A stretch of 64,000 nucleotides of DNA from Flavisolibacter ginsengisoli DSM 18119 (GCF_900129295.1 NZ_FQUU01000002.1:72488-136487); one strand, 5' to 3'. Counted from the stretch's first letter, positions 18,517-28,495 are shown. A program made the numbers and translations. The notes: generated by a model from the sequence alone, not told the origin.

Positions 18517-20694
18517 TTATTTTGTTTCAATGACTATCTCTGCGCCATTTTTGATGGCATCATGGTCTATAAAATACCCCTGTAGATCTGTTTTGTTAAT
18601 GGTAATTGATTTCAAATTCCTGCCCGGGCCCACCTTTTTTATATGGAGGACTTTACCATTATCCAGCGTCCATTTAATATCGTCAAATAAAGGAACCGTT
18701 ACAATATAATGAGCGTCTGCAGGAGAAAATGGATACAGCCCCAATGCACTGAATACATACCAGGAGGACATTTCTCCGGCATCATCCATACCGCAAAGAG
18801 CAAGGCCTTCAGGACCTATACCATATAAACTATCCAAAATATAATCTATGATCTTTTGAGATTTTTCAGGTTTGCCAATAAAATGATAGGCAAAGGGTGC
18901 TTCATGATCCGGCTGGTTGCCATGGCAATATTGACCTATCATGGTTTCTACATTTCGGGCTATGTAATTTGGATTCCATGGAACAGAGTATAAAGAATCC
19001 AGCTTTGACTCAAAACCCCTTTCACCACCATACAGATTGATCAGTCCTTTCATATCATGCGGAGCAAAGAAGGATACCTGCCAGGCATTTGCTTCGCGAT
19101 ACATGTATTCATAATAAGGATATTGCGGATTAAAGTTTTTTATCCAGTCTCCATTTTCCAGCCTTCCCCTCATAAACCTGGTGGAAGGATCAAACATATT
19201 CTTATAGTAAGTTGACCTGGCCATAAGTTTCCTGTAGTTGGCAGTATCCCCCAATTTCCTGGCCAGTTGTGCCAGGGCATAATCATCATATGCATATTCT
19301 AGTGTTTTTGAAACGCCAGCCCTGGCTTTGGTCTCAACATTTGGATTAGCCACATCAGGATCTGAAATAAAGCCTTTAGCCATGTATTCCTCCAGGTATG
19401 GACGACTTGGTCCCGGTACATAAGCATTACGAAGCAACAATTCATAGGCACCCTTTACATCAAAATTGTGAATGCCCCGGAGGTAAGACCCCGCAATAAA
19501 AGAAGCTGCATGATCACCATGAAAGAAGGTGGGAATAAACCCTGTTTTATCTCCCATGTCTTTTAATGACTGGATAACATCTGCTGTAACCTTGGGAGAA
19601 ATTATGGCCAGTAACACCAGTTTATTCCTGTACGTATCCCAAAGAGAAGGAACTGTATAATAATTAAAGCTTGCTTTAACAACCTGCTTTTTTTCATCGA
19701 GGTACTCCCCATTAACATCACTTCTCAAGGCAGGCCATAAAAAAGATCTGTAAAAGGATGAATAAAATAATTGCCTCTGCCTTTCATTGCCACCCTGCAC
19801 CTGCACTTTTGACAACTGGTTTTCCCATATCCTGTTGGCTTCAGATCTAACTTCTTCAAAAGTTTTATTCGCGATCTCTGCCCCAAGGTTCTGCCTGGCA
19901 TTGGCAACACTTACAAAGGATAATGCAATTTTCACTTCCACCGGATCTGTACTACCATCTTTTAAGTATAAAATAGCCTTCCCTTTTTTCGAACCTTCCT
20001 CCTGTTTATCCAGCCTATCAATGGCATTGTTAAGTGTCGCATAAAAAAAGATCTTTTCTCCCCTGGTTTCCTGGAACCCTTGCACAGCTGTTGGTCCATC
20101 CTGGTCTATCTTCCAGTAAATGACACCATTATTGGCATGGGCCAGATCGAACAAAATGCGCCTATTGGATTTATTTTTAAAGTTATACTGGTGGTATCCG
20201 CAACGTAATGAAGAAGTCAGTCTCACATCAACATCAAAGTCCGCCAGGTACACCTCGTAATATCCCGGAGAGGCCTTTTCCCTGGCATGTGAAAAAGCAG
20301 ACGCATACCTGGATGTTGTATCTGAAACTCCCGATATAGGCAATAAGGGTATGTTACAAAGGTTCCAGTGCCCTTTATTGGTATGCGTAAAACCATAAAT
20401 AAGCGAATCTTCATATTCATACCCTGCACCGGATCCATATTCAGTAATGGGACTTAATTGCACCATTGCATTTGGAAGTGAACTTCCAGGGAAAACCAAT
20501 CCTGCCCATGACCTCCAGCCATCAGGAAGTGTATATCCCAAAATCCTTGGGTCTGTCATAGGGGCTGTACCAATTAATGGATTTACATATTGTGTATAAG
20601 ATGAAGTACTACTACTTCCCCGCGGTGTTACTGATTTACAGGAAGTAAATGCAATGGCGAGCAGTAAAGGAGATAATGCCTTTATAATATTCAT
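18517..20694 (-). CDS. GH92 alpha-mannosidase (probably alpha-1,2), lipoprotein
   Basis: A 725-residue calcium-dependent exo-alpha-mannosidase that trims mannan side chains. The signal peptide ends AIAFTSC with Cys19, so it is probably lipidated. The N-terminal beta-sandwich opens with YVNPLIGTAP, and the (alpha/alpha)6 barrel includes the glycine-rich GSGAGYEYEDSLIYGFTHTN. GH92 hallmarks near the C-terminus are GNQPDHEAPFAYHF and the DDAGEMSSWYVFSALGLYP catalytic/calcium region. His-Glu in the DHEAPF segment may correspond to the pair reported in alpha-1,2-specific members, but I could not align this. It is the first gene of the GH92-GH125-GH97 operon and is divergent from the MFS gene. Confidence 0.93.
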   Translation of the reverse strand: MNIIKALSPLLLAIAFTSCKSVTPRGSSSTSSYTQYVNPLIGTAPMTDPRILGYTLPDGWRSWAGLVFPGSSLPNAMVQLSPITEYGSGAGYEYEDSLIYGFTHTNKGHWNLCNIPLLPISGVSDTTSRYASAFSHAREKASPGYYEVYLADFDVDVRLTSSLRCGYHQYNFKNKSNRRILFDLAHANNGVIYWKIDQDGPTAVQGFQETRGEKIFFYATLNNAIDRLDKQEEGSKKGKAILYLKDGSTDPVEVKIALSFVSVANARQNLGAEIANKTFEEVRSEANRIWENQLSKVQVQGGNERQRQLFYSSFYRSFLWPALRSDVNGEYLDEKKQVVKASFNYYTVPSLWDTYRNKLVLLAIISPKVTADVIQSLKDMGDKTGFIPTFFHGDHAASFIAGSYLRGIHNFDVKGAYELLLRNAYVPGPSRPYLEEYMAKGFISDPDVANPNVETKARAGVSKTLEYAYDDYALAQLARKLGDTANYRKLMARSTYYKNMFDPSTRFMRGRLENGDWIKNFNPQYPYYEYMYREANAWQVSFFAPHDMKGLINLYGGERGFESKLDSLYSVPWNPNYIARNVETMIGQYCHGNQPDHEAPFAYHFIGKPEKSQKIIDYILDSLYGIGPEGLALCGMDDAGEMSSWYVFSALGLYPFSPADAHYIVTVPLFDDIKWTLDNGKVLHIKKVGPGRNLKSITINKTDLQGYFIDHDAIKNGAEIVIETK

Positions 20695-20931
20695 TGTCTG
20701 GTATGATTAGATAAAAAGTTCATTAACTGTATAGTCACCCGGCAGAGACCAAACCGCATATCATACCCCAACTTTATTTAAGAAAAGGCTAAAAACAGAG
20801 AAGCCTATTCTTCTTATCACCGGGGGCATGAAAATGCGCTTAAATTTGACAATATTTTCTAATTCCTTTATTGGTTGCTGTTACATGAATAGGATCGCCC
20901 TGCCACAGGGGTTGTACTTTTAATATAAGAT

Positions 20932-22131
20932 ATGGCAGCTATCCCTTCTTCTCAAAAATTAAACAGGTCATTCCGGTTGGCTGTTGGATGTCTGTTTTTC
21001 CTCCAGGGGCTTTGCTTTGCCACATGGGCATCACGCATACCAAGCATACAGCAACATCTGGATCTTTCTGATGCTTTACTTGGAATGGTATTATTTGCAC
21101 TTCCTGCCGGATCCATGATAGCATTGCCATTGTCCGGATGGTTGGTTACAAGGTATGGCAGCAAAAGAATAGCCTCTATAGCGTTGTTATTATATACATC
21201 AAGCCTGGTCCTATTGGGTTTTGCTGACAGTACAGGTTTTTTAATTGGAGATCTCCTTCTTTTTGGAATGGCGGGCAACATTTCTAATATAGCCATTAAT
21301 ACTCAGGCTGTAGGCGTTGAAGTAAGGTATGGCCGAAGTATCATGGCTTCTTTTCATGGTTTCTGGAGCTTTGCAGGATTCACTGCTGCAGGCATTGGAA
21401 CGGTTATGATAGGTAATGGGATCTTGCCATTGCAGCATTTTACCATTATTATGGTTGTTATCATAGCAGGCATAGCAATTTGTTCCAGGTACCTGCTGCC
21501 AAACGAAACCAGTCCTGGTCAAACCCCACGGCTTTTCGCAAAGCCAGACAAAACTCTTTGGAAGCTAGGAATCATAGCCTTCTGCTGTATGATCTGCGAA
21601 GGCGCCATGTTTGACTGGAGCGGGATCTATTTTAGAAAAGTAGTTATGGCTGATAAAAACTGGATAGGCGCTGGTTATACTGCCTTTATGTGCACGATGG
21701 CAACGGGAAGATTCCTTGCTGATAAATTGGTAAGCAGGTTAGGTTTTAATAAAACCATACAGCTAAGCGGTCTCCTGATAGCTACCGGCCTTTCAGTAGC
21801 CATTCTTTTTCCATATGTGCCCACCGCTATCATTGGATTTTTTATTGTTGGCTTTGGTGTCTCTTCGGTAGTTCCGCTGGTTTATAGCCAGGCTGGCAGA
21901 TCCACCACCATTTCTCCAGGTATGGCATTAGCTGCAGTATCCAGCATTGGTTTTTTTGGATTCTTAATTGGGCCCCCAATGATTGGTTTAGTGGCAGGAT
22001 TATCCAGCCTGCGCATATCTTTTCTAATTATCGCCGTTATTGGAATCATCGTAGTGCTGATAGCAGACAATTCCTTATATAAACGCATAAGGGTAAAATT
22101 CCAAAGGAAAAAACAAGAGGTTTATAATTGA
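20932..22131 (+). CDS. MFS transporter (YbjJ-like), probable sugar permease
   Basis: A 399-residue inner-membrane protein with about 12 hydrophobic segments. It begins with FLQGLCFATWASRIPSIQQHL and carries the MFS motif GWLVTRYGSKRIA between TM2 and TM3. The TM4-5 region, with INTQAVGVEVRYGRSIMASFHGFWS, resembles the YbjJ-like branch of the superfamily, whose substrates are not well defined. It shares a 237-bp divergent control region with the GH92 operon. This suggests it carries mannose or another monosaccharide from the periplasm into the cytoplasm. It is convergent with the suf-associated Rrf2 gene. Confidence 0.85.
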   Translation: MAAIPSSQKLNRSFRLAVGCLFFLQGLCFATWASRIPSIQQHLDLSDALLGMVLFALPAGSMIALPLSGWLVTRYGSKRIASIALLLYTSSLVLLGFADSTGFLIGDLLLFGMAGNISNIAINTQAVGVEVRYGRSIMASFHGFWSFAGFTAAGIGTVMIGNGILPLQHFTIIMVVIIAGIAICSRYLLPNETSPGQTPRLFAKPDKTLWKLGIIAFCCMICEGAMFDWSGIYFRKVVMADKNWIGAGYTAFMCTMATGRFLADKLVSRLGFNKTIQLSGLLIATGLSVAILFPYVPTAIIGFFIVGFGVSSVVPLVYSQAGRSTTISPGMALAAVSSIGFFGFLIGPPMIGLVAGLSSLRISFLIIAVIGIIVVLIADNSLYKRIRVKFQRKKQEVYN

Positions 22132-22168
22132 GACTGTATAATAAGCAGCGAAAAATTCTATTGGGATT

Positions 22169-22648
22169 TTAGTCCTGTTTTACAGTGTCTGTGTTTTGCT
22201 CCAGGATGTCAATTAAGACTTTAGCAGAATCCTTTTCAGCGTTTACAAGATCCTGGAGACTGATTTTATCCAAAACCTGGTCAATACTGAATTGAACCAT
22301 TTGCCAGAGTGAACGGGCGGAGCAATCAATGGAGTGAGTACAGATCTTAAGCGTACCCGCATGTGATGAGCAAAATGTAGGATCAAAAAGCGACCCACCC
22401 AGTGCTTTAAGCACTTTATTGATATTTATCTCGCTGGCAGGTACAGCAAGAATATAGCCTCCTTTATAACCTGGAGTACTATTAATAAAACCTTCCATAC
22501 GCAATATACGCGTGAGCTTGGCAACGTATGGAGGGGTCAGCCCTTCAGCTTCACTCAATTGCGGAATACTCATGCCTGTATCATCCTTGCAACAGGCAAT
22601 GCGTATCAGCAAGCGCAAACCATATTCTTCCTGAGCTGTTATTTTCAT
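22169..22648 (-). CDS. Rrf2-family Fe-S-type transcriptional regulator at the end of the suf operon
   Basis: A 159-residue winged-helix regulator if translation starts at the ATG at 22646-22648 (MKITAQEEYGLRLLIRIAC). A longer ORF starting at 22759 would overlap the preceding gene by 67 bp and add an N-terminus foreign to the family, so the internal start is preferred. The DNA-binding part has IPQLSEAEGLTPPYVAKLTRIL, and the wing follows as GGYILA. Three cysteines (in FCSS, KICTH and DCSA) lie where IscR and other Rrf2 sensors bind a [2Fe-2S] or related cluster. By analogy it would control the upstream suf genes according to iron-sulfur status; target and sign are inferred. Confidence 0.88.
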   Translation of the reverse strand: MKITAQEEYGLRLLIRIACCKDDTGMSIPQLSEAEGLTPPYVAKLTRILRMEGFINSTPGYKGGYILAVPASEININKVLKALGGSLFDPTFCSSHAGTLKICTHSIDCSARSLWQMVQFSIDQVLDKISLQDLVNAEKDSAKVLIDILEQNTDTVKQD

Positions 22649-22692
22649 TGATAAATGATTCTTCTGTTTGAATAATTCTTGTATCCCTTCTG

Positions 22693-23010
22693 TTATAAAA
22701 ATCCAAGTTCTAATTGTGCTGCTTCCGACATCATGCTTTTGTCCCATGGCGGATCCCATGTTACGGCCACATGAACATCATTTATTCCTTCAATTTGCCT
22801 CACCTTCTGATCTACTTCCACTGGAAGTGATTGAGCAGCAGGGCAGCCGGGTGCTGTTAATGTCATCACGATCTGCACATTATTTATGGGCAACACCGAG
22901 ACTTCATAGATCAGGCCCAGCTCATATATATTAACAGGTATCTCCGGATCATAGATCGTTTGAATACACTCAATTACTTTTTCTTTTAATTCTTCAGTGT
23001 TCATCATCAT
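22693..23010 (-). CDS. sufT: MIP18/SufT-like Fe-S assembly protein (DUF59)
   Basis: A 105-residue protein of the MIP18 (DUF59/PaaD) family, which helps mature iron-sulfur proteins. It has the family core IYDPEIPVNIYELGLIY, then MTLTAPGCPAAQSLPVEV with the conserved Cys, and the end VTWDPPWDKSMMSEAA. Three ATG codons stand in a row at the start, and either of the later two could be used. It lies 3 bp after the sufE stop, so translation is probably coupled. The symbol sufT is given because of this operon position. The family also holds PaaD-like proteins, so the exact role is moderately certain. Confidence 0.88.
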   Translation of the reverse strand: MMMNTEELKEKVIECIQTIYDPEIPVNIYELGLIYEVSVLPINNVQIVMTLTAPGCPAAQSLPVEVDQKVRQIEGINDVHVAVTWDPPWDKSMMSEAAQLELGFL

Positions 23011-23013
23011 TTA

Positions 23014-23451
23014 CTATTGCGGCGTTTTGATCTTAAAGGCCAATGCATAATTCTTCATTTGTTTCACCATTGAAAGCAAACCATTGGATCTTGTCTGCGC
23101 CAAATGAGACATCATACCAATCTCCCTGATAAAATCAAGCTTAGCCTCCACTATTTCATCAGGTGTGTGACCTGACAATACTCTTATCAACATACTGATC
23201 AAACCTTTCACTATTACAGCATCACTATCTGCCCTGAACCAAATTTTTCCCTCCTTATAATCTGCTACCAGGTAAACTGTAGACTGGCATCCTCTTACCT
23301 TATTCTCATCAACTTTATATTCAGCTTCTAAGGGCTCCAACTTTTTTCCCAGATCTATTATATACTCATACTTTTCATCCCAGGAATCAAATAATGAAAA
23401 CTCTTCCACAATTTCCGATTCTACCTCTTCTATGTTTTTTACCTCACTCAT
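23014..23451 (-). CDS. sufE: SufE, sulfur acceptor for SufS
   Basis: A 145-residue cytoplasmic protein that takes persulfide sulfur from SufS and stimulates its activity. The conserved region has LEPLEAEYKVDENKVRGCQS, where Cys is the sulfur-accepting residue, then VYLVADYKEGKIWFRADSDAVIVKGL and a C-terminal FIREIGMMSHLAQTRSNGL. This matches SufE. An acidic N-terminus of about 18 residues is extra. It starts 2 bp after the sufS stop. Confidence 0.93.
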   Translation of the reverse strand: MSEVKNIEEVESEIVEEFSLFDSWDEKYEYIIDLGKKLEPLEAEYKVDENKVRGCQSTVYLVADYKEGKIWFRADSDAVIVKGLISMLIRVLSGHTPDEIVEAKLDFIREIGMMSHLAQTRSNGLLSMVKQMKNYALAFKIKTPQ

Positions 23452-23453
23452 GC

Positions 23454-24698
23454 TTATGACAACATTTTGATGGCTTTATGCAAACCCTTTACCAGTATAT
23501 CAATTTCTTCCTTTGTATTATATACTGCAAATGAAGCCCTGATAGTTCCGGGGATCCCGAAGATATTCATACACGGTTGTGTGCAATGATGACCAGTGCG
23601 TACCGCTATACCAGAATTATCCAGGAGAATACCGGCATCCTGCGGATGAATATTGTCAAGGACAAATGAGATCACGCTTACCTTTTCTTTTGCCTGTCCA
23701 ATGATCTTCAGCTGGGGTATCATTTCCAGTTGCTTTGTGGCGTAAATCAACAATGCATTTTCATGTTCACGTATCTTTTGCTTTCCTACTCCATTAATAA
23801 ATTCAAAAGCAGTTTTTAAAGCAACTACATCCGCTATGTTGGGCGTGCCCGCTTCAAATTTGTAGGGCAGATCATTATAGGTGGTCTTTTCAAAACTCAC
23901 TTCTTTTATCATTTCCCCTCCACCTAAAAAAGGTGGCATTGATTCTAAAAGATGTTGCTTGCCATAAAGTACACCAGTTCCCGTTGGACCATATAATTTA
24001 TGCCCCGAAAAAACAAAGAAATCACAATCCATGGCCTGCACGTCAATATCCAGGTGAACAGTGGACTGAGCTCCATCCACCACAACTATTGCACCTGCCT
24101 GGTGCGCCTTTTCAATAATATCTTTTACAGGGTTTACAGTACCCAGTGAATTGGAAACATGAACAATTGAAACCAGCTTTGTTTTTGGGCTGATCAATTC
24201 TTCAAATACATCCATCCTTAATTCTCCTGCTCCGTTAAAAGGAATCACCTTTAATACAGCGCCCTTTTCTTCACATAACATTTGCCAGGGAACAATATTA
24301 GAATGGTGTTCCATAGCAGAAATAATAATTTCATCCCCGGCTTTTATATTTTGCCTTCCCCAGGTATAGGCAACCAGGTTGATGCTTTCTGTGGCACCCC
24401 TTGTAAAAATGATCTGTTCTCTTGAAGGTGCATTAATAAACCTGGTTACAGCATCCCTTGTACTTTCAAAGGATGCCGTAGCCTCCTCTGCCAGTGTATG
24501 AATACCCCTGTGAATATTTGCATTGTAATTAGAATAATAATCCACCAGGGCATCGATAACAACCTGGGGCTTTTGCGTAGTAGCAGCATTATCCAGGTAA
24601 ACCAATGGTTTACCTTTTACTTCACGGCTAAGTACAGGAAATTGTTTCCGGATACTATAAACGTCCAATTCTTCACGCAGGGCTACTGTGGTTATCAT
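23454..24698 (-). CDS. sufS: SufS, class II cysteine desulfurase
   Basis: A 414-residue PLP enzyme that takes sulfur from cysteine for Fe-S cluster assembly. The order is VYLDNAATTQKPQVV (cofactor domain start), RGIHTLAEEA, IIISAMEHHSNIVPWQ (substrate His), VDGAQSTVHLDIDV (PLP-ring Asp), FFVFSGHKLYGPTGTGVLYG with the PLP-binding Lys in SGHKLYG, and the active-site Cys in AVRTGHHCTQPCMN. The short RTGHHC loop is the class II type. It is four bases from sufD. Confidence 0.96.
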   Translation of the reverse strand: MITTVALREELDVYSIRKQFPVLSREVKGKPLVYLDNAATTQKPQVVIDALVDYYSNYNANIHRGIHTLAEEATASFESTRDAVTRFINAPSREQIIFTRGATESINLVAYTWGRQNIKAGDEIIISAMEHHSNIVPWQMLCEEKGAVLKVIPFNGAGELRMDVFEELISPKTKLVSIVHVSNSLGTVNPVKDIIEKAHQAGAIVVVDGAQSTVHLDIDVQAMDCDFFVFSGHKLYGPTGTGVLYGKQHLLESMPPFLGGGEMIKEVSFEKTTYNDLPYKFEAGTPNIADVVALKTAFEFINGVGKQKIREHENALLIYATKQLEMIPQLKIIGQAKEKVSVISFVLDNIHPQDAGILLDNSGIAVRTGHHCTQPCMNIFGIPGTIRASFAVYNTKEEIDILVKGLHKAIKMLS

Positions 24699-24702
24699 GC
24701 TA

Positions 24703-25998
24703 TTAACTTTCTAATCTTTCGGAAATCAAATGATCTACATATGAGCGTATAGCGGCGGGCTTAATATGTTCCAGCACATCCATTGCAAAAGCATGGACAA
24801 GTAATGCTCTAGCCTTTTCTTCTCTTATGCCTCTTGAACGCAGGTAAAACATACCTTCTTCATCGAGTTGTCCAACAGTACAACCATGAGAGCACTTCAC
24901 ATCATCTGCAAATATTTCCAGCTGTGGCTTTGTGTTCACACTCGCGCCGTCTGAGAGCAGGATATTCTTGTTAGATTGGTAGGCATTTGTTTTTTGAGCT
25001 AAACGCTGCACCATTATCTTTCCATTGAAGATACCTGTTGCATTATCATCAATGATGCCTTTATAAAATTCATTACTAAAGCTGTGTGGGGTAACGTTAT
25101 CTACCAGGGTATGGTTATCCACGTGTGTGTCCCCTCCTATAAAGTACAAACCATACAAATGAGTTTCACAATGTTCTGCTTCCAGTACCACATTAAGATT
25201 GTTCCTAACAATTCCTCCATTTAATGATATAGTTACTGTATGAACATAACTCTTACCGATTTGCCTTATATGCGTGGTGCTTACCTGGTTGGCATGAGAA
25301 GCGTCGTTCTGGATTTTATAATGCTCCAGCATGGCATCCTGCTCAACCACAATTTCCATCACTCCATTGGTAAAACTTTCACCGGTGCCAATAGTGTTAA
25401 ACGTTTCAACTATTTGTGCGTTGGCATTACCTGCCAGGTATACCAGGCTACGTGGTTGCGAGAATATATTACCAGTTCTGGCATCTGTGATGTTATACAG
25501 GTATATAGGATGCTCCAATGTCTTTCCCTTACCCAAATAAATAAAAACACCACCATGTACAAAAGCTGTATTCAATGCATTGATACCATCTTTGAGGTAG
25601 TCGCTGCTATGTCCAAGATGCTCGGAAACAATATTGCTAAATTCTCCACGTGCAGCTACTTCCAGTGGTTGCACCTGCAAAGAGGCAGAACGTATGTTAG
25701 ATAGTACTTCAGAAAACAAACCGTTCACAAATACCAGCTCGTTTGCTGCTTCATGGCCAGGCAGACGCAGTTCTTTGAGATCCTGTTCTGAAATGGAAGT
25801 AAGCTGAAGAGGAAAAGTATATTGTTTATTGAAAAGATTGCTGATACGGGTATATTTCCATTCCTCATTACGACCTAAAGGAATTCCTTTTTCATTGAAA
25901 GAATGAAATGCCTTTTGACGAAGCTCCTGCAGGTTACCATTACCTACCTGTGACTGCAGCTTATTAAAATGTTCTGTAAAAAAGTTATTAGTGTCCAT
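24703..25998 (-). CDS. sufD: SufD, scaffold subunit of the SufBCD complex
   Basis: A 431-residue SufB/SufD-family protein. The N-terminal helical part (GRNEEWKYTRISNLF) precedes the right-handed parallel beta-helix core and a C-terminal part with IFADDVKCSHGCTVGQLDEEGMFYLRSRGI, which carries the conserved Cys-Ser-His-Gly segment typical of SufD. It pairs with SufB and binds SufC. It lies 8 bp after sufC and 4 bp before sufS in a tight operon. Confidence 0.95.
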   Translation of the reverse strand: MDTNNFFTEHFNKLQSQVGNGNLQELRQKAFHSFNEKGIPLGRNEEWKYTRISNLFNKQYTFPLQLTSISEQDLKELRLPGHEAANELVFVNGLFSEVLSNIRSASLQVQPLEVAARGEFSNIVSEHLGHSSDYLKDGINALNTAFVHGGVFIYLGKGKTLEHPIYLYNITDARTGNIFSQPRSLVYLAGNANAQIVETFNTIGTGESFTNGVMEIVVEQDAMLEHYKIQNDASHANQVSTTHIRQIGKSYVHTVTISLNGGIVRNNLNVVLEAEHCETHLYGLYFIGGDTHVDNHTLVDNVTPHSFSNEFYKGIIDDNATGIFNGKIMVQRLAQKTNAYQSNKNILLSDGASVNTKPQLEIFADDVKCSHGCTVGQLDEEGMFYLRSRGIREEKARALLVHAFAMDVLEHIKPAAIRSYVDHLISERLES

Positions 25999-26006
25999 TC
26001 CATTTA

Positions 26007-26774
26007 TTAATTAAGTTCTTCCATGGCAGGAAATTCACTTTTGATAAAATCATACCCTCTTTCTTCCAGCTCATAGGCCAGTTCCTTAGGTCCTGATTTT
26101 ACTATTTGTCCATTGTAGAGTACATGCACAAAATCTGGTACGATATAATCTAATAACCGCTGGTAGTGCGTTACAAGCAAAACAGCATTGTCTTTAGACC
26201 GTAAGGCATTTACACCATTTGATACAATGCGGATAGCATCGATATCAAGGCCGGAATCTGTTTCATCTAAAATTGCAAGCCGGGGTTCCAGCATTGCCAT
26301 TTGGAAGATCTCGTTACGTTTCTTTTCTCCACCGGAAAAGCCTTCATTCAGCGAACGGCTTAATAATGTTTTTTCAATATTCACCAGGGCCATTTTTTCC
26401 TTCATCATCTTCAGGAAAGAAACAGCATCCAATGGCTGCTGTCCCCTGTATTTACGTACTTCATTCACCGAAGTTTTGATAAAGTGGGTAGTGCTCAATC
26501 CTGCTATTTCAATAGGATATTGAAAGGCAAGGAACAAACCTTCTCCGGCTCTTTTTTCAGGAGACAACTCTAAAAGATCCTTTCCTAAAAATTCAACTTT
26601 TCCCTGGGTTACTTCATATTCCGGGCGTCCCGCCAATACAGAAGCCAAAGTGCTTTTACCGGAACCATTTGGTCCCATAATAGCATGAACTTCTCCTGGC
26701 TTTATCTCCAGGTTAATGCCCTTTAATATCTTTTTGCCTTCTATACCTGCGTGCAAATTTTCAATGCTTAACAT
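26007..26774 (-). CDS. sufC: SufC, ATPase subunit of the SufBCD complex
   Basis: A 255-residue ABC-type ATPase if it starts at the ATG at 26772-26774 (MLSIENLHAGIEGKKILKGI); a seven-residue longer start exists at 26795. Walker A is GPNGSGKST, the signature is NEGFSGGEKKRNEIFQMA (the SufC form of LSGGQ), Walker B is LAILDETDSGLDIDA, and the H-loop is VTHYQRLL. It powers cluster assembly on SufB/D and does not transport. It lies between sufB and sufD, all on one strand. Confidence 0.95.
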   Translation of the reverse strand: MLSIENLHAGIEGKKILKGINLEIKPGEVHAIMGPNGSGKSTLASVLAGRPEYEVTQGKVEFLGKDLLELSPEKRAGEGLFLAFQYPIEIAGLSTTHFIKTSVNEVRKYRGQQPLDAVSFLKMMKEKMALVNIEKTLLSRSLNEGFSGGEKKRNEIFQMAMLEPRLAILDETDSGLDIDAIRIVSNGVNALRSKDNAVLLVTHYQRLLDYIVPDFVHVLYNGQIVKSGPKELAYELEERGYDFIKSEFPAMEELN

Positions 26775-26801
26775 GTCTGTATTTTTAAAGATCAATTCAG
26801 A

Positions 26802-28271
26802 TTAACCTACACTTCCTTCAAGGCTAATCGCTAATAATTTTTGTGCTTCTACTGCAAACTCCATGGGCAACTGGTTCATAACTTCCTTGGCAAAACCGTT
26901 CACGATCAATGCCACTGCAGTTTCCGTATCTATACCACGCTGGTTGCAGTAAAAGATCTGGTCTTCTCCAATTTTGGAAGTGGTAGCTTCATGCTCCACC
27001 ACGGATGATTTATTCTTCACTTCTATATAAGGGAAAGTATGCGCACCGCATTTATCACCTAATAACAGGGAATCACACTGTGAAAAGTTCCGGGCATTGA
27101 TAGCACCTTTACCCACATGTACAAGACCCCTGTAACTATTATTACTAAAACCAGCTGATATACCTTTTGAAACAATACGGCTTTTTGTATTCTTGCCCAG
27201 GTGTTGCATTTTGGTGCCCGTATCAGCTTGCTGGTGATTGTTGGTTACGGCTATAGAATAAAACTCACCTGTTGAATTATCTCCTTTCAATATTACACTG
27301 GGATACTTCCATGTAATAGCAGACCCCGTTTCCACCTGTGTCCAGGATATCTTGGAGTTATCACCCTTGCAAATACCTCTTTTGGTTACAAAATTGTAAA
27401 TGCCACCATTACCTTCTTTATCACCAGGATACCAGTTTTGTACGGTAGAATATTTGATCTCTGCATTTTCCATGGCTATCAGTTCTACCACGGCAGCGTG
27501 CAACTGGTTCTCATCACGCATAGGAGCTGTACACCCTTCCAGGTAACTCACATAGCTACCTTCTTCTGCCACAATGAGTGTTCTTTCAAACTGCCCGGTA
27601 TTTTCAGCATTGATCCTGAAATAGGTTGACAGTTCCATTGGACAACGCACACCTTTTGGAATATAACAAAACGAACCATCGCTGAATACAGCGGCGTTCA
27701 ACGCAGAGAAATAATTATCTGTAATAGGAACTACAGAGCTTAAATATTTTTTAATAAGGTCAGGGTGATTCTGGATAGCATCACTCATAGAGCAGAAAAT
27801 AATTCCCAACTCTCCCAGTTGTTCTTTAAAAGAAGTTCCGATGGAAACACTATCAATAACAGCATCAACTGCTACTCCACTCAGTCGCTTTTGCTCGTCA
27901 AGGGAGATACCTAATTTTTCAAACGTGCGTCTTAACTCCGGATCGATCTCATCAAGACTTTTTGGATTGATCTTTTGCTTAGGTGCAGAATAGTAAATAA
28001 TATCCTGGTAATCGATAGCGGGATATTTTATATTAGCCCATGTAGGCTCCTTCATCTTCAGCCATTGACTGAACGCTTTTAAACGCCAGTCAAGCATCCA
28101 TTGCGGCTCATTCTTCTTCGCTGAAATAAAGCGCACAATGTCCTCGTTCAGGCCTTTAGGAGCTTCATCTGCCTCCAAATCGCTTACAAAACCATATTTA
28201 TATTCAGAGAGAACGGTCTTCTCCAGGATAGAAAGCTCATCATTCATATCTTTCATGTATTTCTGATCCAA
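26802..28271 (-). CDS. sufB: SufB, Fe-S cluster scaffold
   Basis: A 489-residue scaffold of the SufBCD complex on which Fe-S clusters are built. The family core is clear: [75 protein letters not shown], and the C-terminal [23 protein letters not shown]. It is the first gene of the suf operon. A TAACTTTG box close to the start (28283-28290) fits the Bacteroidota -7 element. If used, it makes the leader very short, so the start may be the later Met (28256). Confidence 0.96.
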   Translation of the reverse strand: MDQKYMKDMNDELSILEKTVLSEYKYGFVSDLEADEAPKGLNEDIVRFISAKKNEPQWMLDWRLKAFSQWLKMKEPTWANIKYPAIDYQDIIYYSAPKQKINPKSLDEIDPELRRTFEKLGISLDEQKRLSGVAVDAVIDSVSIGTSFKEQLGELGIIFCSMSDAIQNHPDLIKKYLSSVVPITDNYFSALNAAVFSDGSFCYIPKGVRCPMELSTYFRINAENTGQFERTLIVAEEGSYVSYLEGCTAPMRDENQLHAAVVELIAMENAEIKYSTVQNWYPGDKEGNGGIYNFVTKRGICKGDNSKISWTQVETGSAITWKYPSVILKGDNSTGEFYSIAVTNNHQQADTGTKMQHLGKNTKSRIVSKGISAGFSNNSYRGLVHVGKGAINARNFSQCDSLLLGDKCGAHTFPYIEVKNKSSVVEHEATTSKIGEDQIFYCNQRGIDTETAVALIVNGFAKEVMNQLPMEFAVEAQKLLAISLEGSVG

Positions 28272-28282
28272 TAATTAAAATG

Positions 28283-28290
28283 CAAAGTTA
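28283..28290 (-). promoter_or_regulatory. Candidate Bacteroidota -7 promoter box for the suf operon
   Basis: Minus-strand TAACTTTG fits the Bacteroidota -7 consensus TAnnTTTG. The nearest TTG that could act as a -33 element is about 26 bp upstream, longer than the usual spacing of about 19-20. The box is only about 12 bp from the annotated sufB start. Confidence 0.3.
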
Positions 28291-28495
28291 GGCCTATTTG
28301 TACTAAAAAGTATAAACAAGTCTATAAGATTAAAGTTTAAAGAAAATTTTAAATGGAAATTGCTTTGGGGCTTGAGGTCAGAAACTATTAAAAAATTGTA
28401 ATAGCGACCTTAGCAGCTGCAATTTAGTCCAGACGGGGTTAATGATGGCTGATTTTTCTCACCCTTTCTATAATAAATTTAGCCAGGCAGGATAA

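Noticed and set aside
25240-25704. A 154-codon plus-strand ORF
   Set aside because: It is a shadow of sufD on the opposite strand, without any domain or operon context.
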